A DNA stretch of 64,000 nt from contig NC_091247.1 of NCBI RefSeq assembly GCF_042477335.2, positions 2,006,501 through 2,070,500 of the forward strand. Reading direction: 5' to 3'. The notes beneath the pieces are model-generated. The model searched no databases. It was given only the letters and a program-made list of their open reading frames with translations, and was not told the origin of the DNA. The position numbers and the translations under genes were made by a program. Origin of the DNA: Ovis canadensis (Eukaryota; Chordata; Mammalia; Artiodactyla; Bovidae). Positions 46,170 to 56,499 of the stretch are shown piece by piece; positions within the stretch are counted from its first letter, which is position 1; each line of letters opens with the position of its first letter.

Positions 46170-48160
46170 GTGAAGGCGGAGCGGCCACGACTGCCCCACC
46201 ACCTCCCCTCCAGCCCTGGGAACTTGCAGCCCGGCCGGCAGTGCCCGGCGGAGCCTGGACTCAGCAGGCACTGGGGAGGGTGCCCGTCAGCTGCCCCAGG
46301 GAGGGCGCTGGAGAGGCCTGTGTCCGGGACTGCTGGAGGGCTACTGTACACGAAAGGCGTGATTTATGGGGGCTCATTAGAGAGAGAGAAACACTCGCTT
46401 TCAGGCACACTCGCCGCACCTGCCGGGGAGACCCTGTCCTGGGGGCCGCGGGCAGTGGGAAACCCCTGCCTCCCCTGCCCCAGCCCCTGGGGGCGCTCTG
46501 CCCCTCTGCCCACCCCCCAGTCAAGCCCCGATCCTGGCTCCTCCGGATCCCTCTAGATCTCCCATCCCAATCCCACCGAGAGGGGACAGGGAGCTGGGGC
46601 TGGGCATCTCTGTGCTGTGACCACCCCCCCCCCCACCAGCCCGCAGGCACCCTCGACACAGTGTGAGCCCACCTGCCTGGGGAGAAGGCGGCCCCACCCG
46701 CACCCGCGGAGGAAGCTCAGGCCACGGCGGCCGACATGGAGGCGGTGCTGGGCTTCCCCCCGGGGGCCCGCTCCCCGGACTGCTTCCTGGGCTTCTGGCC
46801 ACCAGCGTTAAGGATGAAAAGAGGCCACGTGCCTCCTGGCACAGGGGAGCAGCCATGTGGGGGGAGGGGCAACGCTGTCACTCAGAACACAGGTGCCCGA
46901 GGACCACATGGGCACTCGGCCGGGTGAGGCACTGCCTGACTAACTGCACTTCCCAGTGGGACCCCAGGGCTCAGGGAGGCCATGAGCTGCAGGTACCCAG
47001 GTCTGCCCAGACCAGGCTGGGGTTTGCCCAGGATCTGCGGTATCACTTGACCAGCAATACACATACCTACCAAGGAACCTACAAAATCTTCAAATTCACA
47101 AACACTCTGACGGGTCCATGATCCCGCAAAGCAAGCAAGCATCACGGAAAGGTGTTTATGATCCCTCCCAGCCCATAATAACCTGCACAGGAGGAGGAGA
47201 GAGATTTGCTGAGAGCCTGGCTTTTCTTAAGGTGGGCTTGCCATTTTCTCCAAGAAGTGGGTTCCATCAAATCCGGATGCCCAGGCTGCTGAAGCACGGG
47301 GCTGGATGGCCCAGCTTGGGCACCACATGCCGACTGCCCCTTCCCCTAGTCCTGGTGCCCGGCTCAAGCGCCGGGACGCACCCCACCAGTCAGGCCCGCG
47401 GTGACCTTACGCATGGCTCTGGCAGCAGCAGCAGCCCGCTGTCCACTCTGCCCGCCCGGTCCAGAGCCTGCAGGCTCCATGCCATCCCCGGGTCACCTCC
47501 TTGAGACAGTCCCACCTGAAGAAGCCCCCCCAACCCTGGCCACAGGTGCGTCCCCCCGAGGCCCGCCGTCAGAGCCCCAAGCAGCTCTCCGGTCGCTCCG
47601 CTCCGTGCTCCATCTGCGTGTGTCCCCTGCCCCAGCCTCTGTGGGGTCTGACGCCTTCCCCACTGTGTCTGCCAGGCGCCGAGCCCTGAGAGAGGTAAAT
47701 GTTGAATGCAGACTGGATCCCGAAACAGCAAGCGCTTGAGATGCAGACGCCTGAGTCTGAACCCCAGCCCAGCTGCTGTGTTGCCACCTTGGTTGAGCTG
47801 GTCATTCCGTCCTTCTCATCCATAGACGGACAGCGAGACAGCGAGATGCACGGACCCTCACTCTGCCTGCTGCAAATCTCAAGAACGAAAGGATTGTTTT
47901 AGGAGGTCTGGAGACCAGCCCCACCCCGAAGAGAAGAGCTGCAGCAGCTAACTCCTCCGATGTCGTGGGCACCGAAGTAATCAGATCACAGGAGGAGCGG
48001 GGGGTGAGGGAGGGTAATTGAATAGCAGAGAGGAGGCCAGGCCAGGCCAGGCGTCCCGTGGCTCATTCTCGCTCTCTACGTCTCTAAAACAGCCCCCAGT
48101 GACGCACTGCCATTGTTTCATGACTTCTAAAACAACGCTGAAACAGCATATAGCCATTAT
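46170..48160. other. GC-rich single-copy DNA, no gene recognised
   Basis: A C-run of about 13 bases interrupted by one A (46621-46634) and a MIR fragment (47742-47830) are the only repeats seen. An ATG in a good context (gacATGg) at 46736 opens a short frame, but no splice signals or known domain support it. Confidence 0.4.
47742..47830 (+). mobile_element. MIR SINE fragment
   Basis: The phrases gcctgagtctgaaccccagc, cagctgctgtgttgccacct and tggttgagctggtcattccg follow the MIR tRNA-derived part into its core. Confidence 0.6.
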
Positions 48161-48174
48161 CGTAACAACTGCAC

Positions 48175-48250
48175 TAACTGAATACCTACTATGTGCCATG
48201 AAGCTCTCAAGGTGGGTCTTACTCTCCCACTTTGCAGCCGCGAAAACCCC
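48175..48250 (-). mobile_element. MIR 3' fragment
   Basis: The plus strand gives aatacctactatgtgccatg, then ttactctcccactttgcagc. This is the reverse complement of the MIR 3' part, with its characteristic ctactatgtgcc phrase. Confidence 0.6.
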
Positions 48251-48254
48251 GGCC

Positions 48255-48875
48255 ATGCGGGCCTGGCAGTGAGACGAGGCTGGGGCCAGACCCCAGGTGG
48301 GCCTGGGCGGGAGCCGGCCGCACCCCCTGCGCCACCGCTGGAAAGCCCCCACCCCATTTGCAGGCGTCCGCGCAGCCCTTCCCCATCCGGCTTAGGCCTT
48401 GCCCTGCTTCTTATTTCCAAGTCTGGTTACCGCAGATGCAAAATGAAAAATGAGCCAATAACCGGTGACTCTGAGCCAGTCGGTGCGAAATGCAATCACC
48501 GCGGGAGGACAGGGCGGCGGGGCCAGCCAGACAGATCACGCGGGTGGCGCAGGGAGAAGCCGCCCCCTCGGGCTCCCAGAGACAGCTGCAGGAGCACAGA
48601 GAGGGCTCGCTCCGAGGGTCAGAGGGGCCCCGGGCGGGGCAGGGGGGGCCCCGGCTCTGGCTGGGATGGCCTGGAGCGGGGCTGAGCTCCTCCGCCCTTG
48701 GCTGCCAGTCTGGACTCCAAGAACACACACACCTGCAGAGTTCCAGGCCAGGTGAGGACGCCCAGACGTTAGCGCTGCAGGTGCGGCAACCGGGCATAAT
48801 CCCACTCAGCCTGAATGAGATTTCCAACAGCGGACCGCACGGAGGCCACCGCACTGGGGGCTGGAGGCTCTAAAC
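48255..48875. other. GC-rich single-copy DNA, no gene recognised
   Basis: No repeats or genes recognised in this stretch before the L1/microsatellite block. Confidence 0.35.
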
Positions 48876-48877
48876 CC

Positions 48878-48951
48878 TTCTTTAAACTGAAGCACAGCTG
48901 CTTGACAGTGCTGTGTTCATTTCAGGTACACAGCAGAGGGATTCAGTTACA
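48878..48951 (-). mobile_element. L1 fragment (antisense), left part
   Basis: The phrases gtgctgtgttcatttcaggt, acacagcag and gggattcagttacatac match the antisense of a cetartiodactyl L1 end that normally leads into a short (TA)n stretch. The matching right part lies at 49765-49794, beyond the microsatellite. Confidence 0.75.
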
Positions 48952-49764
48952 TACACTCACTCACACACACACACTCACACACACACTCACACACACTCAC
49001 ACACGCACACTCTCTCACACACACAATCTCACAGACACACTCACACACACACTCACACACACACTCACACACACACACACTCTCTCTCTCACACACACAA
49101 TCTCACAGACACACTCTCAGACACACACACTCAGACACACACACACATACACAGACACACACACACACTCACACACACACACTCTCTCACACACACAATC
49201 TCACAGACACACACACACACTCACACACAATCTCACGGACACACACACACACTCACACACTCTCACAGGCACACACTCTCAGACACACACACACTCACAC
49301 ACACAATCTCACAGACACACTCACAGACACACACACACACTCACACACACACTCACACACACACACTCACACACACACACTCACACACACAATCTCACAG
49401 ACACACTCACAGACACACACACACTCTCACACACACACTCTCACAGACACACTCACACACTCTCAGACACACACTCACAGACACGCACACTCACACACAC
49501 ACTCACACACACTCACACACACAATCTCACAGACACACTCACAGACACACACTCACACTCACACTCACACTCTCACAGACACACACTCTCACAGACACAC
49601 ACTCACACACTCTCTCACAGACACACTCAGACACACACACACACACACTCAGATACACACTCTCACAGACACACTCACACTCACACACACAACACTCACA
49701 TATACACACACACAAACTCACACACTCACACTCACACACACTCACACACTCACATACACACTCA
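48952..49764 (+). repeat. Long CA/CT microsatellite (ACACTC-type), about 810 bp
   Basis: The array is made of (CA)n runs broken by CT words and by recurring caatctcacag blocks, so higher-order duplication has taken place. No stop word occurs in the dominant units, which explains His/Thr/Ser/Leu-rich open frames covering the array. It sits exactly where the related L1 carries a short TA-rich simple repeat. Confidence 0.93.
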
Positions 49765-49794
49765 CATCTATTCTTTTTCAGATTCTTTTCCATT
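49765..49794 (-). mobile_element. L1 fragment (antisense), right part
   Basis: The phrase atctattctttttcagattc, then ttttccattg, continues the L1 antisense sequence interrupted by the microsatellite. A BovB 3' end follows immediately. Confidence 0.7.
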
Positions 49795-50135
49795 GTTGTT
49801 GCTATCGTTCAGTCACTGCCATGTCCGAGTCTTCGCGACCCCAGGGACTGCAGCATGCCAGGCCTCCCTGTCCTTCACCATCTCCCGGAGTTTGCTCAGA
49901 TTCATGTCCATTGGGTCAGTGATACCATCGAACCATCTCATCCTCTGCCGTCCCCTTCTCCTCCTGCCCTCAATCTTTCCCAGCATCAGGGTCTTTTCCA
50001 ATGAGTCAGCTCTTCGCATCAGGTGGCCAAAGTTTTGGAGCTTCCAATGACTATTCGGGACTGATTTCCTTTAGGATGGACTGGCTTGATCTCCTTGCAG
50101 TTCAAGGGACTGCAAGAGTCTTCTCCAGCACCACA
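49791..50135 (-). mobile_element. Host BovB copy, 3' part
   Basis: The BovB 3' end starts at about 49791. Plus-strand landmarks are gccaggcctccctgtccttc, gataccatcgaaccatctca and aggtggccaaagttttggag. A small internal deletion lies near 50040. The copy is interrupted after 50135 by a second BovB and resumes at 50669 (the duplicated target word) and again after a SINE at 51244. Confidence 0.9.
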
Positions 50136-50668
50136 GTTCAATTCAGTTCAGTTCAGTCGCTCAGTCGTGTCCAACTCTTCGTGACCCCATGAATCGCAGC
50201 ATGCCAGGCCTCCCTGTTCACAACATTCAGAAAACGAAGATCATGGCATCTGGTCCCATCACTTCATGGCAAATAGATGGGGAAACAGTGGAAACAGTGT
50301 CAGACTTTATTTTTGGGGGGCTCCAATATAACTGCAGATGGTGGCTGCAGCCATGAAATTAAAAGACACTTACTCCTTGGAAGAAAAGTTATGACCAACC
50401 TAGATAGTATATTCAAAAGCAGAGACATTACTTTGCCAACAAAGGTCCGTCTAGTCAACGATATGGTTTTTCCTGTGGTCATGTATGGATGTGAGAGTTG
50501 GACTGTGAAGAAGGCTGAGCGCCAAAGAACTGATGCTTTTGAACTATGGTGTTGGAGAAGACTCTTGAGAGTCCCTTGGACTGCAAGGAGATCCAACCTG
50601 TCCATTCTGAAGGAGAGCAGCCCCGGGATTTCTTTGGAGGGACCGATGCTGAAGCTGAAGCTCCGGTG
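50136..50668 (-). mobile_element. Nested BovB with 5' inversion and target-site duplication
   Basis: A short minus-strand BovB 3' end (50136-50217) is joined directly to an inverted, plus-oriented upstream BovB segment (50218-50668) that carries RT C-terminal phrases. The 13-base word ctccagcaccaca flanks the whole unit at 50123-50135 and 50669-50681. The arrangement, with about 150 bases missing at the inversion joint, is the signature of twin priming known from L1. Confidence 0.88.
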
Positions 50669-50963
50669 CTCCAGCACCACAATTGGCAGCAAGTCTTCGG
50701 CCTTCTTCATGGTCCGACTCTCACATTCGTAAACAACCACTGGAAAAACTATAGCTTTGACCATACAGACCTTGTCAGCAAAGTGACGTCTCTGTTCTCA
50801 ATACACTGTCAAGGTTTGTCACAGTTTTCCTTCTAAGGAGCAAGCGCCTTCTGATTTCATGACTGCAGTCACTGTCCACAGTGATTTTGGGGCTCAAGAA
50901 AGTAAAATCTGCCACTTTTTCCACCTTTTCCCTTCTATTTGCCATGGAGTGATGGGACTGGAT
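50669..50963 (-). mobile_element. Host BovB copy, middle part
   Basis: Minus-strand BovB resumes after the nested insertion. Landmarks are cttcttcatggtccgactct, aggagcaagcgccttctgat and gcagtcactgtccacagtga. It ends with the word gatgggactggat, which is duplicated on the far side of a Bov-A2 SINE. Confidence 0.88.
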
Positions 50964-51230
50964 CGGAGAAGGCGATGGCACCCCGCTCCAGCACTCTGGC
51001 CTGGAAAATCCTGTGGATGGAGGAGCCTGGTGGGCTGCAGTCCATGGGGTTGCCAAGAGTCGGGCACAACTGAGCGACTTCACTTTCAGTTTTCACTTTC
51101 ATGCATTGGAGAAGGAAAGGGCAACCCACTCCAGTGTTTTTGCCTGGAGAATCCCAGAGACAGTGGGCCCCCATCTATGGGGTCTCCCAGAGTCGGACAC
51201 GACTAAAGTGACTTAGCAGCAGCAGCAGCA
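50964..51230 (+). mobile_element. Bov-A2 SINE with 13-bp target-site duplication
   Basis: Two Bov-A monomers in tandem (cggagaaggcgatggcaccc to ttcactttcatgc, then ttggagaaggaaagggcaac to gtcggacacgactaaagtga) end in an (AGC)n tail. The 13-base word gatgggactggat at 50951-50963 and 51231-51243 is a perfect target-site duplication within the older BovB. Confidence 0.95.
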
Positions 51231-51243
51231 GATGGGACTGGAT

Positions 51244-51271
51244 GCCACGATCTTGGCTTTTTAATGCTGAG
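51244..51271 (-). mobile_element. Host BovB copy, last visible part
   Basis: The phrase gccacgatcttggcttttta followed by atgctgag continues the interrupted BovB on the minus strand. It is cut off by another Bov-A-type fragment. Confidence 0.75.
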
Positions 51272-51396
51272 CTGGGAAGATCCCCTGGCAAAGGGAAAGG
51301 CCACCCACTCCAGTATTCTGGCCTGGAGAATTTCACGGACCAGATGGTCCACGGGGTCACAAACAGGGGGACGCCACTGGTCGACTTCCACTTTAA
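51272..51396 (+). mobile_element. Bov-tA/Bov-A SINE fragment
   Basis: The phrases ctgggaagatcccctggcaa, ggccacccactccagtattc, tggcctggagaatttcacgg and gtccacggggtcacaaacag match the body and 3' end of a Bov-tA SINE. The tRNA-like head is missing. Confidence 0.88.
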
Positions 51397-51399
51397 ATG

Positions 51400-52010
51400 C
51401 TATTATAAGCCTCTTCCCTTCAGTCCCTGCTTTATATCATAGCCGGGACATTATATTGCTCTCATTTTCAAAATTACATATGAGCTGAGTTGTATCTCCT
51501 ATGATTTTCATATTGAACAGTACAGGGACGGGTCTGATGAGGGAGAACAGGTCAACACAGAGTCCCAGCTGCCCGGCAAACCGCCAGGCATTGATAGCAT
51601 GCTGGTGCCCAGGCCCCGGGCGGGGAAGCTGGCACAGCTGGTCTGGCAAGCGGGGGGCAGGGAGCGCCTGAGAAGCACCCAGTGCCAGCCTGGGTGGGTC
51701 CCCTGTGCTCCTCCAGCCTCAGCTCCCTCATCTGAAATGAGAGCATCCCAGACACAGAGCCGAGCACAAGGACGCAGGAACACGGCGGTCCCTTCCCTCC
51801 TCACGTCCCGCGGACAGCACACCACGTCTGTGTACGGGACTCACCGCTCCCCTGGCCTGGGCCCCTCCGCACGGAGCCTGCACACAGGCTCACACTGTGG
51901 GCTGCCACGAAGTGAGCCACGGGAGGTAAGGGCCTCCCAGCCCTCAGAGGGGCTGCTGGGGGCTCCCAGTCCCCTTCGGCAGCAGTAACTCAGGTGCCAG
52001 CCGCCAGGCT
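51400..52010. other. Single-copy DNA, no gene recognised
   Basis: An AT-rich start (51400-51530) passes into GC-rich DNA. A MIR-core-like scrap (cctcagctccctcatctgaa) is at 51717-51736. No gene recognised. Confidence 0.4.
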
Positions 52011-52021
52011 TACCTGGCCGA

Positions 52022-52209
52022 TCAGTGCAGCTCAGGGGCTCACCTGTGTCTGCGACCCCGTGGACCGCAGCACGCCAGGCCTCCCTGTCCATCACCCACT
52101 CCTGGACTTTACTCAAGCTCATGGGCATCGAGTCGGTGACGCCATCCAGCCATCTCACCCTCTGTTGTCCCCTTCTCCTGCCCTCAATCTTTCCCAGCGT
52201 CAGGGTCTG
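52022..52209 (-). mobile_element. BovB 3' fragment with near-perfect target-site duplication
   Basis: About 188 bases of BovB 3' end are present (gccaggcctccctgtccatc; gtgacgccatccagccatct; ccctcaatctttcccagcgt). The flanking words acctggccga (52012-52021) and acctggctga (52210-52219) differ at one site and fit a 10-base target-site duplication. Confidence 0.85.
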
Positions 52210-52214
52210 ACCTG

Positions 52215-52440
52215 GCTGACGGGATAACACAATATCACAGATGCCGGGCCCCATGAAAGCGGCTGTGTTACCCAACCCCGGAGAAGCTTCATGACTCCCA
52301 GGCAGGGTGGGAGGGAGACCCACTCCCAGGAGCTATTTTCTACAGCACAGAATGCCCCGTGGGGGGCTGTCAGGGGAAGGGAGAGGTGGAGAGGCCATGG
52401 CCTTGCCTGAGATGGAGGCAGGGAGAGCGACATCCCCTCC
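52215..52440. other. Single-copy DNA between BovB and SINE
   Basis: No feature recognised. This short stretch separates the BovB fragment from the U2-SINE chimera. Confidence 0.35.
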
Positions 52441-52442
52441 CT

Positions 52443-52650
52443 GCTGCGTGCTCGCGTGTGTCCGATTCTGTGTGACCCCGTGGGCTGTGGCTCCTCTGTC
52501 CATGGGATTCTCCAGGCCAAGAAGACTGGAGTGGGTTGCCATTTCCTTCTCCAGGGAATTGTCCCGACCCGGGGAGCGAACCTGCGTCTCTGGCGTCTCC
52601 TGCACTGGCAGATGGGTCCTCCTTACCAGCTGAGCCACCTGGGAAGCCCC
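52443..52650 (-). mobile_element. Bov-tA SINE forming the 3' part of a chimera
   Basis: Read on the minus strand, the element begins exactly at its normal 5' end (ggggcttcccaggtggctca) at 52650 and continues through the tRNA-like head, body and 3' end to about 52443. The base after its 5' end, on the same strand, is already U2 snRNA-like sequence. Confidence 0.9.
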
Positions 52651-52690
52651 CATACGACATTTGATCTTAGCCAAAAAGCTGAGAAGGGTC
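52651..52690 (-). pseudogene. U2 snRNA 5'-end fragment joined to a Bov-tA SINE
   Basis: U2 snRNA is the spliceosomal RNA that pairs with the intron branch point. The minus strand from 52690 to 52651 aligns without gaps to about the first 40 bases of U2, with roughly 32 of 40 identical by eye. The conserved ttttggctaagatcaa segment is intact; the branch-recognition GTAGTA reads gtcgta. The remaining U2 length, including the Sm site, is absent, so it cannot work. Its 3' side runs straight into the SINE 5' end. The U2 comparison is from memory. Confidence 0.72.
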
Positions 52691-52699
52691 AATTAAACA

Positions 52700-53170
52700 G
52701 GAGCAAAGGGGAGCCACCTCCCCTAGAGAGCTCCTGAGGCTTCATTACCTGTTATCTTCCCCACCATCTGATCGGAAAGAAAACCCAGGAGCTGAGTGGG
52801 TTTGAGACCCCATCCCAGCTCTGCCCACCCCTCCCCACACCTGGACTCCTCTGGGGTGGTCTATCTGCCTGTTTGGTGAAACTCCAGAAGAGCCCCGCCT
52901 TCTGTCTCCCGGACACCCCTCTCTCCCAGACCGGGGTGGAACCAGAAACTGGGAGGCGGGCCACTGAGGCCCATTCCCGCCACCCTGCAGCCAGGCCACC
53001 TTCGCCCCAGGAGCCCTCCCAGCCTCACAAGTAGCAGCGGCTCCGGGCCTAGAGCGGGGACCCGGGGGCAAACAGCACGGGCCCTGCTCCGGTGCGGCTG
53101 GTTCCCGAGCAGGGTGTCCCGCCTGGGCCCACCCCGGTGCCGACTGTGTCTGGAACAGGGGAAGGGAGCT
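52700..53170. other. Single-copy DNA, no gene recognised
   Basis: No repeat family or coding motif recognised in this stretch. Confidence 0.35.
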
Positions 53171-53172
53171 TT

Positions 53173-53420
53173 CTCGTCGTTCGGTTTGGGTATAATTTAC
53201 ACGCAGAGAAACGCGCCCTTTCCTGTGCACCCTTCTGAGATCCGGGACGCGTCCGTGCGGCTGTGTAAGTGTCCAGATCTAGCCCCAGCCAGCACCCGCA
53301 CGCCCCCCCTGTGCCCTTTACTGTCAGGCCGCCCCACCCCAGCTGCTTGCGGCGGGTCACCACCCTCTGTGCCCGGCGGGCGGCCCGTGGCTGGAACCGG
53401 ACAGCATGTGGTCCTCGGGG
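53173..53420 (-). mobile_element. Old L1 fragment (antisense)
   Basis: The sequence ggtttgggtataatttacac, then cagagaaacgcgccctttcc and cccagccagcacc, follows the antisense L1 pattern (ataattgacatacaataaactgcac...). It is GC-shifted and strongly diverged. Confidence 0.5.
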
Positions 53421-54089
53421 CCCAGCAGGCACCAGAGGCTGGGCCCGGCCCTGCAGCCTCTTCGCTGCTCAGAGGCGCTCCCCGCTGGCCTGCCCTCCGG
53501 CGATCCGCTCCCCAGGCACAGGCCTTCTGGCTGTTGCTAGCTTTTGCTTAGCCAAGATCTACAGCGGTTTCTCAGCCCAGAACAGGCTCCCTGGCCCTCG
53601 GCTCCAGCCCCTTGCACATGGGCCGCTGTGTGCCGACATGTGGGCCACCATGAGACTCGCTGGAGGGGGCAGCGAGGCTCGCGGATCCCGGGTCTCCAGC
53701 TGGGGCATAGGACTCCCGCCCCTGCACGCCCCTTACTTGGCGGGTTCTGGTGGTGACAGGACCCCCTAGAACCCCAGCCCTTTTGTAACTGAGGTGATGG
53801 GACCCCGGGTCCTGAGGAGGCCCAGGGGTGGGCTGCTGCCCGCTTGGTGCCCCCACCCCCCACCACCACCTCGGGTGGGCAGCACGCAGGGGTTGTGCCC
53901 GCGCTGGCCCAGGCCTTCCAGCCAGAAGAGGATGGAATGAGTGATGTTTCCCAGCAGCCAGTGAACTGAGCGCGAACTCGGCTGGCTGATGAAGGGAGGA
54001 CAGCAGGGAGAGGCCCCTTTTCTTAGCCCCTCGGGCCAACCAGCAGCCCACGAGCATCCCTTTGCTCCCCAGGGAGGGCTGCCCGCGGG

Positions 54090-54310
54090 GAGATCACTCA
54101 GGCCCCGATACCATCGCTGCTGGACAGGCGGAGATTGGAGTGTCCCGGGTGCCTGATCGCGCCAGCAGCCGCTGCCTCAAGGACATTAGCGGCCAGCGTA
54201 ATGGCCCGCATTCAGCTCCCTTGGCAGCCCCGTGACCTTGGCAGCTCGGAGCCGGTGGCTGTTTTAATGAAAAATCAAGGAGTTGGGGAATGGCTGTGGC
54301 TTGCAGCGGG
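54090..54310. promoter_or_regulatory. Possible conserved noncoding segment
   Basis: A balanced-composition patch contains gacattagcggccagcgtaa, ccgtgaccttggcagctcgg (a nuclear-receptor half-site-like tgacctt) and gttttaatgaaaaatcaagg. It matches no repeat I know. The call rests on texture only and is weak. Confidence 0.22.
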
Positions 54311-54774
54311 AGAGAGGGGAGGGCCCTGTGCGGTGGCCCTCTGTCCATCTGTCCACACCGGCTGCAGGCCACCCTGCCCCCACCACTGGCCAACCAGCCA
54401 CGCTGGTGCCCTCGTGATAGGGCCGGGGACCCCTGAAGGGACAGAGATCCCACGGCCAGGAAGCTTAGGTCCAAGCTGTGATGAGGAGCTGGGGACATGT
54501 TTGGGGACCTCGGTGGAGCAGGAGTAGGGAGGGAGGTTGAGAACGGCTGTTACATCGGGGGGTCAGGGAGCCCCACATGGTTGTCCTCAGCGCGCCAGGC
54601 CACTCCGTCCAGCTGGGCCAAGGTGCCCACTGGCCACCCACTCCCAGCCTCGGTTTCACCATCTTGAATAGCTCAGCCTCTCTGGTTCCCCCAGGAAGAA
54701 CCATCAGCTTCAGTGAAGACTCGCCGTGCGTGCCCACTGTCCCCCCAGCAGCCCATGACCTCGGGCCGTCAACA

Positions 54775-54830
54775 ACCCATTTTCAGATGAGGAAACTGGA
54801 GGGACTCACCACCCAAGATCGTACCACAAA
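54775..54830 (-). mobile_element. MIR SINE core fragment
   Basis: The plus strand reads cccattttcagatgaggaaa, then ctggagggactcaccaccca, the reverse complement of the MIR core. Confidence 0.6.
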
Positions 54831-55802
54831 GGCGGGCACAGCGCCGGGGTGCAGACCCTCTGCCTGGGCCAGGGCAGGGGGACCCGCTCATGCCCCAAGC
54901 TCTCCCCTAGGAGATCAGGCTCAGCGCCAGGCCCCACCCCCTCCCCACCCATCTCTGAACCCGAGTCGGCCCCTCCAGGCCGGCAGCTGCTCCGGGCAGA
55001 AGGGGGCTCTGCCCAGCCCTGCTCTGTCTGCACCCACCTCTGGGCCCACAGAGAGTCCAGGCCAAGGGCAGAGCCCATCGTCTTCCCTGGGGCCCCCTTC
55101 CCCTCGAGGCAGCCTCTCTCCCCGCCCCGGGCAGCCACACCCCTGCAAGCACAGGGAAAGCACAGGGCCCAGGCTGACCCTGGTCGGGCCCAGAGGGGCG
55201 CCAAGTGCAACCTCAGGCAGGGCGGGGCCTCCAGCCGCGGCCACTGGATGGCTGGGAGCTGGTACAGACCTAGGGCAGGAGAGGGTCCCCAGCAGGTGGG
55301 CCCGTGCCCACTCTCCTGGCTGGGCTGGGCTGGGGGACTTTCCTCCCCTCTACGCCCCTTCCCAGAGCATCCCCGGAGGCAGACAGTATCACCAGCCCAC
55401 CTGGGAAATAGGGCCCTGCACTCAAATCAGGGGAGGCGGGGAGAGACGGGGGAAGGCTTTCAGACCCCCCCCACTCCCCATCTCCCCCTCTCATTCCCCC
55501 CCCCGACCAGACCCAGGACGGCGGCTTCCCTGGGCTGAGCCTTCTCAGCCAGCGCGCCCCCTCCCACCCTCCTGGGCTGATGGACGGGCGATGACGAACC
55601 AGGCCAGCCACCGCAGGAAATCACCCAAAACCTTGGCTCGGCCCCTCCTGCTGCATCTTTGTCCTGTACTGGGATTCGGGAAAGAGGGAGCGCTCAGAGT
55701 CACCTGCTTGCTGCCTCCTTGTCACTCCAAGTGACCCCCACTCCCTGAGTGTGCATACACCTGAGTGGCTTCCTTGGGGACAGCCGGTCCCACTCTGAGA
55801 GC

Positions 55803-56310
55803 AGAGAGGAGACAAGTGTTGGCCAAAAACGAGGCACAACTTGAGCGTTGCAAGCCAAGTTGTATTTGGAGCAGAATGAGGACCGCAGCCCGGGAGGCAG
55901 GGCTCTGAGAGTCTGTTCCAAAGCGGCAGAGAGGGAAGGCCAGCATACAAGGCTTTGGTCAAGGGGGAGTTTAACGCCACGAAGCATCATTTTACGAAAG
56001 GCTTCTCGTTGGTCGTGAGGGTCTGACGTCACCGTGAAGGGACTCACTGCTTCTCTAGCTGTGAGGAGATGCAAGGATGGAGATCACAAAATCTGTCCCT
56101 AAAGACATCCAACTACCTGAAGACCTGTCCCCCCAGATTCCCTGGAGCACAGAGTGCCTCCCTCCACCCTGAGCTTCCTCGGGGTCGCTGGAGGTCAACA
56201 GCTACGGCAGCGCGGAGTTCGGTCTCCGTAGAGGCAGGCGGCAAAGGCCTTTGCTGCTCAGTCAGGACAATGCTCTTGGTAAGTGCCAGTCTGAAGCTGA
56301 CACAGAACGC
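55803..56310 (-). mobile_element. Probable ruminant endogenous-retrovirus LTR relic
   Basis: Plus-strand phrases gtgttggccaaaaacgaggc, cgttgcaagccaagttgtat, gagtctgttccaaagcggca, gagatgcaaggatggagatc and gggtcgctggaggtcaacag match a repeat I recall as common in ruminant genomes and LTR-like. No retroviral coding sequence is attached. The exact family and both ends are uncertain. Confidence 0.5.
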
Positions 56311-56414
56311 CCAGTGATGATGGCCGACAGGTCCGGGTCCTCCCTGGGGTCCTGGACGCCCTAAGGGCCAGAGGCCTGTGAACACCCTGACCCGCGCAGC
56401 GCCCAGCATGCAGG

Positions 56415-56495
56415 GCTTATTATCAGCCCCGGTTTTCACACCAGAACACAGAGGCGCAAAGAGGTAAAGCACCTTAGCCCAGGGTCACACGTCGC
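56415..56495 (-). mobile_element. MIR SINE fragment
   Basis: The order ttattatcagccccggtttt, cacagaggcgcaaagaggta and aagcaccttagcccagggtc, followed by acac, is the reverse complement of the MIR core and its upstream part. Confidence 0.65.
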
Positions 56496-56499
56496 CCGG

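Larger units (their letters stand above)
53425..55800. other. GC-rich single-copy DNA, no gene recognised
   Basis: It holds a possible conserved segment (54090-54310) and a MIR core (54775-54830). The 385-codon open frame at 54577-55734 overlaps long antisense frames, lacks any domain and is Pro/Ser/Gly-rich, so I do not call it a gene. Confidence 0.4.

Noticed and set aside
46736-46927. Short open frame with a good start context
   Set aside because: No splice sites, domain or homology visible; too short in GC-rich DNA to support.
48815-50050. 411-codon His/Thr-rich open frame
   Set aside because: It is the translation of the CA/CT microsatellite running into an antisense BovB.
54577-55734. 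385-codon open frame on the plus strand
   Set aside because: Pro/Ser/Gly-rich with no recognisable domain and overlapped by long minus-strand frames.
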